Origin: Streptomyces rimosus subsp. rimosus
Lineage (GTDB): Bacteria; Actinomycetota; Actinomycetes; Streptomycetales; Streptomycetaceae
Assembly (NCBI RefSeq): GCF_000720725.1
Contig: NZ_JOCQ01000089.1
Location: 1-64,000 of the forward strand
Length of the DNA: 64,000 bases
Direction of reading: 5' to 3'
Shown: positions 15,033 to 23,270 of the stretch, piece by piece
How the letters are laid out: each line of letters opens with the position of its first letter
How positions within the stretch are numbered: position 1 is the stretch's first letter
Translations under genes and position numbers: made by a program
Notes under the pieces: model-generated
Database searches by the model: none
What the model was told of the DNA's origin: nothing
Seen by the model: only the letters and a program-made list of their open reading frames with translations

Positions 15033-16391
15033 CTAGCCCAGCGCCGACTTCACGACATCCGCCAGGCGGCCGGCCACGGCCCCCGCCTGCTCGATGTCGG
15101 CGGCCTCGACCATGACCCGCACCAGCGGCTCGGTGCCGGAGGGGCGCAGCAGCACCCGGCCGGTGGCGCCCAGCTCCTTCTCGGCCTCGGCGACCGCGGT
15201 GGTCAGCTCCGGCGAGGTGCCGACGCGCGTCTTGTCCACGTCCGGGACGTTCACCAGCACCTGCGGCAGCCGCTCCATGACGCGGACCAGCTCGGCCAGC
15301 GGGCGGCCGGTCGCCGCGACGCGGGCGGCCAGCATCAGGCCGGTGAGGGTGCCGTCGCCGGTCGTGGCGTGGTCCAGCGCGATGACGTGGCCGGACTGCT
15401 CGCCGCCGAGCGCGAACCCGCCGGCCTTCATCTCCTCCAGGACGTAGCGGTCGCCGACCGCCGTCTGGACGAAGGTCAGGCCCTCACGCTCCATCGCCAG
15501 CTTGAAGCCCAGGTTGGACATGACGGTCGCCACGACGGTGTTCTTGCGCAGCGTCCCGGCCTCGCGCATCCCGAGGGCGAGGACGGCCAGGATCTGGTCG
15601 CCGTCGATCTCGTTGCCCGCGTGGTCCACCGCCAGGCAGCGGTCCGCGTCGCCGTCGTGCGCCACGCCCAGGTCGGCGCCGTGCTCGACGACGGCCGCGC
15701 GCAGGTCACCGATGTGGGTGGAACCGCAGCCGTCGTTGATGTTCAGGCCGTCGGGGTCGGTGCCGATGGTGACGACCTCGGCGCCCGCCCGCGCGAACGC
15801 CTCCGGGGAGACCCGGGAGGCCGCGCCGTGCGCACCGTCGATGACGATCTTCAGGCCGTCCAGGCGGTTGGGCAGCACGCCCACCAGGTGCGCGACGTAG
15901 TTGTCGAAGCCCTGGTCGTAGTCCTTGACCCGGCCGACACCGGCGCCGGTGGGCCGGTCCCACGGCTCACCGGAGCTGTGCGCCCGGTAGGTGCGCTCGA
16001 TGCGGTCCTCCAGCTCGTCGGCGAGCTTGTGGCCGCCGCGGGCGAAGAACTTGATGCCGTTGTCGGGCATCGGGTTGTGGCTGGCGGAGAGCATCACGCC
16101 CAGGTCCGCGCCGAGCGACCCGGTCAGGTACGCCACGGCCGGGGTCGGCAGCACGCCCACCCGCAGGACGTCCACGCCCGCACTGGCCAGGCCCGCGACG
16201 ACGGCGGCTTCCAGGAACTCCCCCGAGGCCCGCGGATCGCGCCCGACCACGGCCACCGGCCGATGGCCCTCAAAAGAGCCCGCCTCCGCGAGCACGTGCG
16301 CCGCCGCGACCGAGAGACCGAGCGCCAGCTCGGCCGTCAGATCGGCGTTGGCGACACCGCGCACACCGTCCGTGCCGAAGAGTCGTCCCAC
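15033..16391 (-). CDS. glmM: Phosphoglucosamine mutase
   Basis: GlmM converts glucosamine-6-phosphate to glucosamine-1-phosphate in UDP-GlcNAc synthesis. The active-site phosphoserine is Ser104 in SASHNPMPDNGIKFF, the metal loop is DGDADR, and the C-terminal sugar-phosphate loop is LRPSGTEPLVRVM. Starting at GTG (VGRLFGTDGVRGVAN) gives 452 residues, the family norm. An upstream in-frame extension would read through the rpsI terminator and is rejected. It follows rplM-rpsI but beyond a terminator. Confidence 0.96.
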   Translation of the reverse strand: MGRLFGTDGVRGVANADLTAELALGLSVAAAHVLAEAGSFEGHRPVAVVGRDPRASGEFLEAAVVAGLASAGVDVLRVGVLPTPAVAYLTGSLGADLGVMLSASHNPMPDNGIKFFARGGHKLADELEDRIERTYRAHSSGEPWDRPTGAGVGRVKDYDQGFDNYVAHLVGVLPNRLDGLKIVIDGAHGAASRVSPEAFARAGAEVVTIGTDPDGLNINDGCGSTHIGDLRAAVVEHGADLGVAHDGDADRCLAVDHAGNEIDGDQILAVLALGMREAGTLRKNTVVATVMSNLGFKLAMEREGLTFVQTAVGDRYVLEEMKAGGFALGGEQSGHVIALDHATTGDGTLTGLMLAARVAATGRPLAELVRVMERLPQVLVNVPDVDKTRVGTSPELTTAVAEAEKELGATGRVLLRPSGTEPLVRVMVEAADIEQAGAVAGRLADVVKSALG

Positions 16392-16462
16392 TGGTGTCCT
16401 CCGAGTTGATGTACGTGGACCAGAGCATTGCGTCCAGGTATACGCCGCTGGTCCGGGATAGC

Positions 16463-16503
16463 CGAACGCCCCGGCAGCACGGATGGTGCCACCGGGGCGT
16501 TCG
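16463..16503 (-). terminator. Terminator of the rplM-rpsI operon
   Basis: CGAACGCCCCGG pairs perfectly with CCGGGGCGTTCG over 12 bases, with a partly paired 17-base interior. It starts about 30 bases after the rpsI stop and precedes glmM. No clear T-run follows, which is usual for Streptomyces hairpin terminators. Confidence 0.7.
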
Positions 16504-16533
16504 CCAAGAGCCGCGCGAGCAGCCAAGCGGCAA

Positions 16534-17046
16534 TTAGCGCTTGCTGTACTGCGGCGCCTTGCGGGCCTTCTTCAGACCGGCCTTCTTGCGCTCGACCGCA
16601 CGGTCGTCGCGCTTGAGGAAGCCGGCCTTCTTCAGCGGGCCGCGGTTGTTGTCCTCGTCCGCCTCGTTCAGCGCACGGGCCACGCCCAGGCGCAGCGCAC
16701 CGGCCTGGCCGGAGATGCCGCCACCGGCGATGCGGGCGACCACGTCGTAGCGGTTGTCGAGTTCGAGCACCTTGAAGGGCTCGTTGACTTCCTGCTGGTG
16801 CACCTTGTTCGGGAAGTAGCCCTCAAGGGTGCGGCCGTTGATCTTCCACTGGCCGGTGCCCGGGATGATCCGGACGCGGGCGATGGCGTTCTTGCGACGG
16901 CCCAGGCCGGCGGCCGGCTGCGGGTCGCCGAAGCGCGAGGCGAGGGACTCGGAGGTGTACTCACCCTCCAGCGGAACCTCGGTCTCGGTCGTGTACTCCT
17001 CGACCTCTACCTCTTCGAGCGGGGTCTCGGCGGTGGTCTCAGCCAC
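16534..17046 (-). CDS. rpsI: 30S ribosomal protein S9
   Basis: The C-terminal 125 residues are a standard S9, with GRRKNAIARVRI, NKVHQQEVNEPF, GGGISGQAGALRLGVARAL and the basic ARKAPQYSKR end that reaches into the P site. The first 45 residues are an acidic Glu/Thr-rich extension (TAETPLEEVEVEEYTTETE), a feature seen in actinobacterial S9. It follows rplM after 41 bases, the conserved rplM-rpsI pair. Confidence 0.97.
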   Translation of the reverse strand: MAETTAETPLEEVEVEEYTTETEVPLEGEYTSESLASRFGDPQPAAGLGRRKNAIARVRIIPGTGQWKINGRTLEGYFPNKVHQQEVNEPFKVLELDNRYDVVARIAGGGISGQAGALRLGVARALNEADEDNNRGPLKKAGFLKRDDRAVERKKAGLKKARKAPQYSKR

Positions 17047-17087
17047 GATTCTCCTCAGATTCTCTTCGTCTTAGGGGGTGGCCGGAC

Positions 17088-17531
17088 TTACTGCGCGACC
17101 TGGGTGATCTCGAACGGGACCGGCTGCTGGGCAGCGTGCGGGTGCTCGGCGCCCGCGTAGACCTTCAGCTTCGAGAGCATCTGACGGCCCAGGGTGTTCT
17201 TGGGGAGCATGCCCTTGATGGCCTTCTCGACGGCCTTCTCGGGGTTCTTCTCCAGCAGGTCCTCGTAACGGACCGCACGGAGACCGCCCGGGAAACCGGA
17301 GTGGCGGTAGGCCATCTTCTGGATGCGCTTGTTACCGGACAGGTGCACCTTGTCGGCGTTGATGATGACGACGAAGTCGCCGGTGTCGACGTGCGGCGCG
17401 TACACCGGCTTGTGCTTACCCCGCAGGAGGGAAGCGGCCTGGGAGGCCAGACGGCCCAGGACGACGTCCTGGGCGTCGATGATGTGCCACTGGCGCTGGA
17501 CATCGCCGGGCTTGGGGCTGAACGTACGCAC
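17088..17531 (-). CDS. rplM: 50S ribosomal protein L13
   Basis: L13 is an early 50S assembly protein. VRTFSPKPGDVQRQWHIIDA and VVLGRLASQAASLLRGKHKP are the standard N-terminal and RNA-binding segments, and GMLPKNTLGRQMLSKLKVY is the conserved C-terminal part. The GTG start giving 147 residues matches orthologues; the longer in-frame upstream part is untranslated leader. A promoter with a 17717-centred -10 lies about 180 bases upstream. Confidence 0.97.
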   Translation of the reverse strand: MRTFSPKPGDVQRQWHIIDAQDVVLGRLASQAASLLRGKHKPVYAPHVDTGDFVVIINADKVHLSGNKRIQKMAYRHSGFPGGLRAVRYEDLLEKNPEKAVEKAIKGMLPKNTLGRQMLSKLKVYAGAEHPHAAQQPVPFEITQVAQ

Positions 17532-17711
17532 GGTTAGCCTTCGCTTCTTCAGTGAATAGGGTCCTGTACTGGCCACCACGGCCGATCGCCAGCGCTGGCG
17601 GCACCACGGGTGACGCAACCCGGGTTCCTGCCGCTGGTCATCGGCCCGATGAGCCGGCGTAAGGGCCCCTCACGTGAGATAGAGCAAGCCAATACGCATA
17701 ACGAACTGGCA

Positions 17712-17741
17712 GAATACCGGGCCGCCCCCAGCCGGGTCAAA
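17712..17741 (-). promoter_or_regulatory. Probable housekeeping promoter of rplM-rpsI
   Basis: On the minus strand TTGACC and TATTCT are separated by 18 bases, a good match to Streptomyces HrdB promoters. The predicted start leaves a leader of about 170 bases before rplM. The -35 element overlaps the stop codon of the glycosyltransferase-like gene upstream. Confidence 0.7.
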
Positions 17742-18993
17742 ACACGTCCCGAACCGGCGTGCGATCCGTACTCTCGGGGCCCACTGGCATGGTAGCCACC
17801 GCCCGCAGCACCCGCGGCCGGACGCATGTCCATGCCATCACGGCCGCGACGGTCCACAGCATCGCCGCGTCCCGGAAGGCCCGCCGGTGCAGCGCCTCCA
17901 GATGCGGCCAGACCAGCCCGCTGACCTGCGGTACGAGGGCGATCCAGAACCAGACCGTACGGGCCGCCGAGCCCGGCAGGGCCACGGAGGCCACCAGCGG
18001 CGGCAGCACCACCAGCAGATAGTGGTCGAAGGACGGCCGGGACACCAGGAAGGCCGCGAGCATCAGCGTCGCGGCGGTCTCGGCGAGCCGCAGCGGGCCC
18101 TCGTCACCGCGCCGCCAGCGCGCCCACGCACATCCGGCCCCGGCCACCGCCGCCACCGCGGCGACCCCGTACGCCGCGGTCTCCGGCACCCCCAGCCGGG
18201 TGAGGATCATCCCGAGCGAGGCGTCGAAGGGCCGCGCGAAGCTGTCCTGGCCGCGCAGCAGGAACGGCAGCGTACGGGTGAAGAACATGCCGGGGCGCGG
18301 CATCACCAGGGCCGCCAGCGCGGACGCCGCGACGGGCACCGCCACCGCCACCGCGAGGGCCCGCCACCGCCGCGCCAGCACCAGCAGCAGGAGCAGCGGC
18401 GCGAGCAGCGGCTTGAGGGCCAGCGCGAGCCCGAGGACCGCGCCCGCGGCCACCCACCGGGAGCGCAGCGCCAGGAGCAGCACCAGCGGCAGCGCCACCA
18501 CGGAGGCCAGCGTCCAGTTCCCGATGTTGACCACATTGCGGAACGGCTCGAAGAACGCCAGGGCCGCCACCCCGAGCGCCGCCAGCCTGCTCCGTACGGG
18601 CACCCGGAAGATCCGCAGCGAGACCAGCCAGCCCAGCACCACCGCCCCCACACCCGCCACCGGCACCAGCAGCCGCAGCTTCCCTGCGGACAGCAGCGCC
18701 TCGGGCACCGCGGCCAGCACCGCGCTCGGCAGGTACAGGAACCGCTTGTCGGCGTACGGGGCGTCGCCGTCCAGCAGCGCCCGCGCCGCCTTGACGACGA
18801 AGTCGTTGTCCATGCCGACGGTGGGGCTGTGCCGGTGGACGTTGAAGATCACCGCGCCCATCAGCACGGCGGCCACCGCCCACAGGGGCCAGGGGGCCCG
18901 CCTGAGCAGCCAGCCGACGGCCGGGGAGCCCGAGGTCCCGGCCGCGTCCGCCACCTCCCCAGCGCCCGCTATGCCCGTTTTCTCCGCGCTCAT
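17737..18993 (-). CDS. Polytopic GT-C glycosyltransferase family 87-like protein
   Basis: The 418-residue product is mostly hydrophobic, with about ten membrane helices (for example PLWAVAAVLMGAVIFNV, LLLVPVAGVGAVVLGWLV, VVALPLVLLLALRSRWVAAGAVLGLALAL). The acidic loop after the first helix (VGMDNDFVVKAARALLDGDAPYADKRFLYLP) and the proline/leucine-rich loops fit the DUF2029/GT87 polyprenol-phosphate-mannose-dependent mannosyltransferases of actinobacteria. Catalytic activity and acceptor are unproven. The start is an ATG near a weak site, and the 3' end overlaps the rplM promoter. Confidence 0.75.
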   Translation of the reverse strand: MSAEKTGIAGAGEVADAAGTSGSPAVGWLLRRAPWPLWAVAAVLMGAVIFNVHRHSPTVGMDNDFVVKAARALLDGDAPYADKRFLYLPSAVLAAVPEALLSAGKLRLLVPVAGVGAVVLGWLVSLRIFRVPVRSRLAALGVAALAFFEPFRNVVNIGNWTLASVVALPLVLLLALRSRWVAAGAVLGLALALKPLLAPLLLLLVLARRWRALAVAVAVPVAASALAALVMPRPGMFFTRTLPFLLRGQDSFARPFDASLGMILTRLGVPETAAYGVAAVAAVAGAGCAWARWRRGDEGPLRLAETAATLMLAAFLVSRPSFDHYLLVVLPPLVASVALPGSAARTVWFWIALVPQVSGLVWPHLEALHRRAFRDAAMLWTVAAVMAWTCVRPRVLRAVATMPVGPESTDRTPVRDVF

Positions 18994-19050
18994 GCGTCCA
19001 TCTAAGAGGCGCCGCTACGGGCTCACCACCGGACGGGCTCCAGCGGAGCG

Positions 19051-20679
19051 TCAGCGCTTCCGCTCCACCCTCCGCTCGTCCCACACCGGCTCCCCCGTCT
19101 CCCGCACCCGCCCGTCCGAGCCGAAGACCAGGTACCGGTCGAAGGACCGCGCGAACCAGCGGTCGTGCGTCACCGCCAGCACCGTGCCCTCGTACGCCTC
19201 CAGCCCCTCCTGAAGCGCCTCGGCACTCTCCAGGTCGAGGTTGTCGGTCGGCTCGTCCAGCAGCAGGGCGGTCGTCCCCGACAGCTCCAGCAGCAGGATC
19301 TGGAAACGCGCCTGCTGGCCGCCCGACAGACGGTCGAAGCGCTGCTCGGCCTGCCGCTCCAGCTCGTACCGGCGCAGCGCGCTCATCGCCTTGCCCCGGT
19401 CCTTGGCGTGTTCCGTCCACAGAATGTCCAGAAGGGTGCGCCCCTCCAGCTCCGGATGAGCGTGCGTCTGCGCGAAATGACCGGGTACGACGCGGGCGCC
19501 CAGCTTCCACGTACCCGTGTGCGCGACTGGGTTCTCGGGGTCTCCCGCCAGCAGCCGCAGGAAGTGCGACTTGCCCGAGCCGTTGGACCCCAGCACCGCG
19601 ACCCGCTCCCCGTAGAAGACCTCCAGGTCGAACGGCTTCATCAGCCCGGTCAGCTCAAGGTTCTCGCAGGTCACGGCACGTACGCCGGTACGGCCGCCGC
19701 GCAGCCGCATCGTGATGTCCTGCTCGCGCGGCGGCTCCTGCGGCGGGCCCGCCTCCTCGAACTTCCGCAGCCGCGTCCTGGCCGCCTGGAGCCGGGAGGC
19801 CATGTCGGAGTTGAAGGCGGCCTTCTGCTTGTACATGTGCACGAGCTGCTTCAGCTTGGCGTGGTCCTCGTCCCAGCGCCGCCGCAGCTCCTCGAAGCGC
19901 GCGAAGCGCTCCTTGCGGGCCTCGTGGTACGTACCGAAGCCGCCGCCGTGCACCCACACGTCCGACCCGGCCGGTCCCGGCTCCACACTCACGATCTTGT
20001 CGGCGGCGCGCGCCAGCAGTTCCCGGTCGTGGCTGACGAAGAGCACCGTCTTCTTCGTCTCGCGCAGCCGCTCCTCCAGCCAGCGCTTGGCCGGAACGTC
20101 CAGGTAGTTGTCCGGTTCGTCCAGCAGCAGCACCTCGTCGGTGCCGCGCAAGAGCGACTCCAGCACCAGCCGCTTCTGCTCGCCGCCGCTGAGCGTGCGC
20201 ACCTGCCGCCACTGCGCCTTCTCGTACGGCACGCCCAGTGCGGCCATGGTGCACATGTCCCAGAGCGTCTCGGCCTCGTACCCGCGCGCCTCGGCCCAGT
20301 CGCTGAGCGCCTGCGCGTACGCCATCTGCGCGGCTTCGTCATCGACGGTCATGACGGCGTGCTCGGCGGCGTCCACGGCCGCCGCCGCTTCCCGTAGACG
20401 CGGCTGCGCCACCGAGACCAGGAGATCCCGTACGGTCCGTTCGTCTCTCACCGACCCCACGAACTGCGGCATCACCCCCAGCCCGCCACTCACCGTCACC
20501 GCGCCCCCGTGCGGCTGGAGCTCCCCCGAGATCAGCCGCAGCAGCGTCGTCTTGCCCGCGCCGTTGGCGCCGACCAGCGCCACCGAGGCGCCCTCACCGA
20601 CCCGGAAGGAGACGTCCCCCAACAGGACCCGCCCGTCCGGCAGGTAGTACTCCAGATGCCCGGCCTCCACGTGTCCCAT
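19051..20679 (-). CDS. ABC-F family ATPase
   Basis: This soluble 542-residue protein has two ABC ATPase domains and no membrane part. Domain 1 has Walker A GANGAGKTT (37-45) and signature LSGGEQKR. Domain 2 has Walker A GSNGSGKS starting at residue 364 and signature LSGGQQARFQ, then LLLDEPTDNLD. Between them is a charged helical linker (ARKERFARFEELRRRWDEDHAKLKQL) of the P-site tRNA interaction type. ABC-F proteins act on ribosomes as translation factors or antibiotic protection proteins. I cannot tell which from sequence. Confidence 0.9.
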   Translation of the reverse strand: MGHVEAGHLEYYLPDGRVLLGDVSFRVGEGASVALVGANGAGKTTLLRLISGELQPHGGAVTVSGGLGVMPQFVGSVRDERTVRDLLVSVAQPRLREAAAAVDAAEHAVMTVDDEAAQMAYAQALSDWAEARGYEAETLWDMCTMAALGVPYEKAQWRQVRTLSGGEQKRLVLESLLRGTDEVLLLDEPDNYLDVPAKRWLEERLRETKKTVLFVSHDRELLARAADKIVSVEPGPAGSDVWVHGGGFGTYHEARKERFARFEELRRRWDEDHAKLKQLVHMYKQKAAFNSDMASRLQAARTRLRKFEEAGPPQEPPREQDITMRLRGGRTGVRAVTCENLELTGLMKPFDLEVFYGERVAVLGSNGSGKSHFLRLLAGDPENPVAHTGTWKLGARVVPGHFAQTHAHPELEGRTLLDILWTEHAKDRGKAMSALRRYELERQAEQRFDRLSGGQQARFQILLLELSGTTALLLDEPTDNLDLESAEALQEGLEAYEGTVLAVTHDRWFARSFDRYLVFGSDGRVRETGEPVWDERRVERKR

Positions 20680-20735
20680 GGCCCGGATTCTCGCCGCCCG
20701 CCCCGCGTTCCACCAACCGGTTTAGGATGCGCGGC

Positions 20736-21560
20736 ATGAGCTTTGGGCATGGTGGGCCGTTCGGGCCCGGGGGACCGGACTCCTCGACTCCTGACTGGGA
20801 GGCGCTCGCCGACGAGAGCGAGTCACGCAACAAGCGCCGCCGCTGGCTGTACATCGGCGGCGGCGCCCTCGCGACCGTGGCCGTGGCGGGCATCGTCGCC
20901 ACCGCCGTGATCACCAGCAACAAGGGCGGCAAGGACCTGCCGCACGCCCAGAAGCTGCCGGACGAGCCCGACGAGCCCAAACCGTCCTTCTCCGAGGTGC
21001 ACGTCCCGCCGCCGCCGAACCCGCGGGACTACATCACCGACCCCAAGAAGGACACCGCGGCGCTCACCCCCGACACCCTCTTCCCCGAGAAGAGCATGGT
21101 GATCGACAAGCGGTCCTACCCCCGGGTGACCACCGCCGCCACCGACGACTGCACGGCCGGCACGCACGGCGCGCTCGGCTCGGTGCTCAAGCACAACGGC
21201 TGCCAGAAGCTGCTGCGCGCCACGTACTCCAAGGACGGCGTCGCGGTCACCGTCGGCGTCGCGGTCTTCGACTCCAAGGCCGCCGCCTTCAAGGTCAAGG
21301 ACGCCAACAAGCCCAGCCTCGCGCCGCTGGCCGGCGGCGGTGTCGGCACCTTCTGCGAAGGCACGGCGTGCACGATGTACACCAACGCCACCGGCCGCTA
21401 CGCCTACTTCACCATCGCCGGCAACCTCGACCGCTCGGCCGTCACCAAGGCGTCCACGAAGGCCCTGCAGATCGGCCGGGACGGCGGCCAGTACGCGTAC
21501 AACCGCATCTGGCAGCGCGGCACGGACCAGGCGGCCAAGGCCGCCCGCGCCCAGTCCTGA
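20736..21560 (+). CDS. Single-pass membrane protein with extracytoplasmic domain, unknown function
   Basis: The 274-residue protein has a Gly/Pro-rich cytoplasmic N-terminus, a basic NKRRR stop, one transmembrane helix (about residues 37-60, WLYIGGGALATVAVAGIVATAVI) and an outside domain of about 200 residues. The outside domain carries paired cysteines (DDCTAGTHG, NGCQKLL, FCEGTACTMY) likely to form disulfides. It is a conserved Streptomyces hypothetical. The second ATG is chosen because AGGA lies eight bases before it. It is divergent from the ABC-F gene and convergent with truA. Confidence 0.75.
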   Translation: MSFGHGGPFGPGGPDSSTPDWEALADESESRNKRRRWLYIGGGALATVAVAGIVATAVITSNKGGKDLPHAQKLPDEPDEPKPSFSEVHVPPPPNPRDYITDPKKDTAALTPDTLFPEKSMVIDKRSYPRVTTAATDDCTAGTHGALGSVLKHNGCQKLLRATYSKDGVAVTVGVAVFDSKAAAFKVKDANKPSLAPLAGGGVGTFCEGTACTMYTNATGRYAYFTIAGNLDRSAVTKASTKALQIGRDGGQYAYNRIWQRGTDQAAKAARAQS

Positions 21561-21578
21561 CCAGGCCCGCGGGGCGGC

Positions 21579-22430
21579 TCAGCAGCAGCCGCCCCCGGGC
21601 AGGCTCCGCTTGTTGCGCGCCTCCTTGTTACGGGCCATGAGCAGGTCGTCCGCCGGATAGCCGACCTCCTCCAAGGTCAGCCCGTGCGGCCGTACGACGT
21701 GCACCGCCGAGTCCCGCACCCCGGCCGCCAGCACCTTCCCCGGCCACTCCACCGGCCGGTGCCCGTCCCCCACGAACAGCAGCGCGCCCACCAGCGAGCG
21801 CACCATGTTGTGGCAGAAGGCGTCCGCCTTCACGGTCGCGGTGATGATCCCGTCCGCGTCCCGCACCCAGCTCAGCTCCTGGAGCGTACGGATCGTCGTC
21901 GCCCCCTCACGCCGCTTGCAGTACGCGGCGAAGTCGTGCTCCCCCAGCAGCGCCTGCGACGCCTGGTTCATCGCGTCGACGTCCAGGTCCCAGTCGTGCC
22001 ACAGCACGTGGCCGCGCAGCAGCGGATCGACACCGCCCGGGTGATCCGTCACCCGGTAGGCGTACCGCCGCCAGATCGCCGAGAACCGCGCGTTGAACCC
22101 GTACGGCGCCTCGGCGGCCCGCCACACCCGTACGTCCTTCGGCAGCCGCCCGGCCAGCCGCCGCAGCAGCTTGTCCGCGTGCTCGGCCCACAGCTCCGCC
22201 GGCAGGTCCACATGCGCCACCTGCCCGCGCGCGTGCACCCCGGCGTCCGTCCGCCCCGCCACGGTCAGCTCGTACGTCTCGGCCGACCGCGTCACCGTCC
22301 GCAGCGCGGTCTCCAGCTCCTCCTGGACCGTGCGCCGCGCCCGCTGCTTCGCCCAGCCGGAGAAGTCCTTGCCGTCGTACGAAAGGTCCAGCCGCACCCG
22401 TACGAACCCGGGCTCCACTTCATCGCTCAC
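21579..22430 (-). CDS. truA: tRNA pseudouridine(38-40) synthase TruA
   Basis: TruA makes pseudouridine at positions 38-40 in the anticodon stem-loop. The catalytic aspartate lies in VAGRTDAGVHARGQVAH, and the N-terminal RVRLDLSYDGKDFSGWA and ADAFCHNMVRSLVGALL segments are typical. At 283 residues it is normal in size. The C-terminus ends in an unusual Gly-Gly-Gly-Cys-Cys. The gene follows rplQ in the usual actinobacterial order, but a terminator-like palindrome and a 174-bp element now separate them. Confidence 0.95.
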   Translation of the reverse strand: MSDEVEPGFVRVRLDLSYDGKDFSGWAKQRARRTVQEELETALRTVTRSAETYELTVAGRTDAGVHARGQVAHVDLPAELWAEHADKLLRRLAGRLPKDVRVWRAAEAPYGFNARFSAIWRRYAYRVTDHPGGVDPLLRGHVLWHDWDLDVDAMNQASQALLGEHDFAAYCKRREGATTIRTLQELSWVRDADGIITATVKADAFCHNMVRSLVGALLFVGDGHRPVEWPGKVLAAGVRDSAVHVVRPHGLTLEEVGYPADDLLMARNKEARNKRSLPGGGCC

Positions 22431-22451
22431 GCGTGCATCCTCTCAAGCGGA

Positions 22452-22484
22452 ACGGGCCCGCTCCCCTGAGGGGAGCGGGCCCGT
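22452..22484. terminator. Perfect 15-bp stem-loop between rplQ and truA
   Basis: ACGGGCCCGCTCCCC and GGGGAGCGGGCCCGT pair perfectly around TGA. It lies immediately upstream of truA and downstream of the TA-flanked element, so it should end transcription coming from the alpha operon. truA would then need its own start signal in the remaining 20 bases or rely on read-through. Confidence 0.7.
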
Positions 22485-22488
22485 CCTA

Positions 22489-22662
22489 GGTCCTGTCGTC
22501 ACATTCCCGTTGTCCGCCCGAAGGGCGGGCCGCGCGGCGTCTGGTGCGTGCGATCGCAAGGCGCCGGGGCGCCCTCGTAGCGGAGCTACGCGGGCGTTTC
22601 GGCAACGCAGCGAGCGTGCGTGCCAGGCGTCGCGCGGCAGGCGGGAATGTGACGACAGGGCC
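22489..22662. mobile_element. 174-bp inverted-repeat element flanked by TA (MITE-like)
   Basis: The ends carry an 18-base perfect inverted repeat, CCTGTCGTCACATTCCCG, at 22492-22509 and 22642-22659. The repeat extends to 21 bases with one mismatch, and a TA dinucleotide lies just outside on each side. The interior is itself imperfectly self-complementary, with a central hairpin CGTAGC-GGA-GCTACG at 22576-22590. There is no transposase. Terminal repeats plus TA flanks are what a non-autonomous element mobilised by an IS630/Tc1-type transposase would leave. It may also fold as RNA when read through from rplQ. Confidence 0.65.
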
Positions 22663-22679
22663 TACGGCCTGTGTCAGGC

Positions 22680-23174
22680 TCAGGCGTCCTTGGACTCCTC
22701 GGCCGGGGCCTCGGCGGCCTCGCCCTTGGTGTCCTCGGCCTTGGCGGCCTCGTCGGACTCCTTCACCGCGCGCTTGGTCGCGGCCTCGGCCTCGGCAACG
22801 GTGGCCTTCTTGGCGATCTCGCCCTCGACCAGCTCGATGACCGCCATCGGGGCGTTGTCGCCACGACGGTTGCCGATCTTGGTGATACGGGTGTAGCCAC
22901 CCGGGCGCTCCTCGAAGCGCGGGGCGATCTCCGTGAAGAGCGTGTGCACGACGCTCTTGTCCGAGATCAGCTGCATGACCTGGCGGCGGTTGTGAAGGTC
23001 ACCCTTCTTCGCCTTGGTCACCAGACGCTCGGCGTACGGACGCAGACGACGGGCCTTGGCCTCGGTCGTCGTGATGCGGCCGTGCTCGAACAGCGCGGTG
23101 GCCAGGTTGCGCAGCATGAGACGCTCGTGCGCTGCGCTGCCGCCCAGACGGGCACCCTTGGCGGGCTTCGGCAT
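22680..23174 (-). CDS. rplQ: 50S ribosomal protein L17
   Basis: The N-terminal 115 residues are a standard L17, with MPKPAKGARLGGSAAHERLMLRNLATALFEH, the RRLRPYAERLVTKAKKGD segment and GGYTRITKIGNRRGDNAPMAVIEL. A C-terminal Ala/Glu/Lys-rich extension of about 45 residues follows and is typical of actinobacterial L17. It follows rpoA with a 96-base gap that contains a short hairpin, and it is the last ribosomal gene of the alpha operon. Confidence 0.97.
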   Translation of the reverse strand: MPKPAKGARLGGSAAHERLMLRNLATALFEHGRITTTEAKARRLRPYAERLVTKAKKGDLHNRRQVMQLISDKSVVHTLFTEIAPRFEERPGGYTRITKIGNRRGDNAPMAVIELVEGEIAKKATVAEAEAATKRAVKESDEAAKAEDTKGEAAEAPAEESKDA

Positions 23175-23226
23175 GGTATTTCTCCTTCATTGCTGCACCG
23201 GCCGTATCAGGTACCGGTGTCAGTTC

Positions 23227-23248
23227 CCGCGGGGCGGACGCCCCGCGG
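23227..23248 (-). terminator. Short hairpin between rpoA and rplQ
   Basis: CCGCGGGGC and GCCCCGCGG pair over nine bases around GGAC in the gap after the rpoA stop. It may modulate read-through into rplQ rather than stop transcription fully. Confidence 0.3.
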
Positions 23249-23270
23249 AAGATTGCGCGAGCCCTTGGGC

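Noticed and set aside
22544..22840. Open frame across the inverted-repeat element and the end of rplQ
   Set aside because: It overlaps rplQ antisense and is made of repetitive arginine/proline codons arising from the palindrome.
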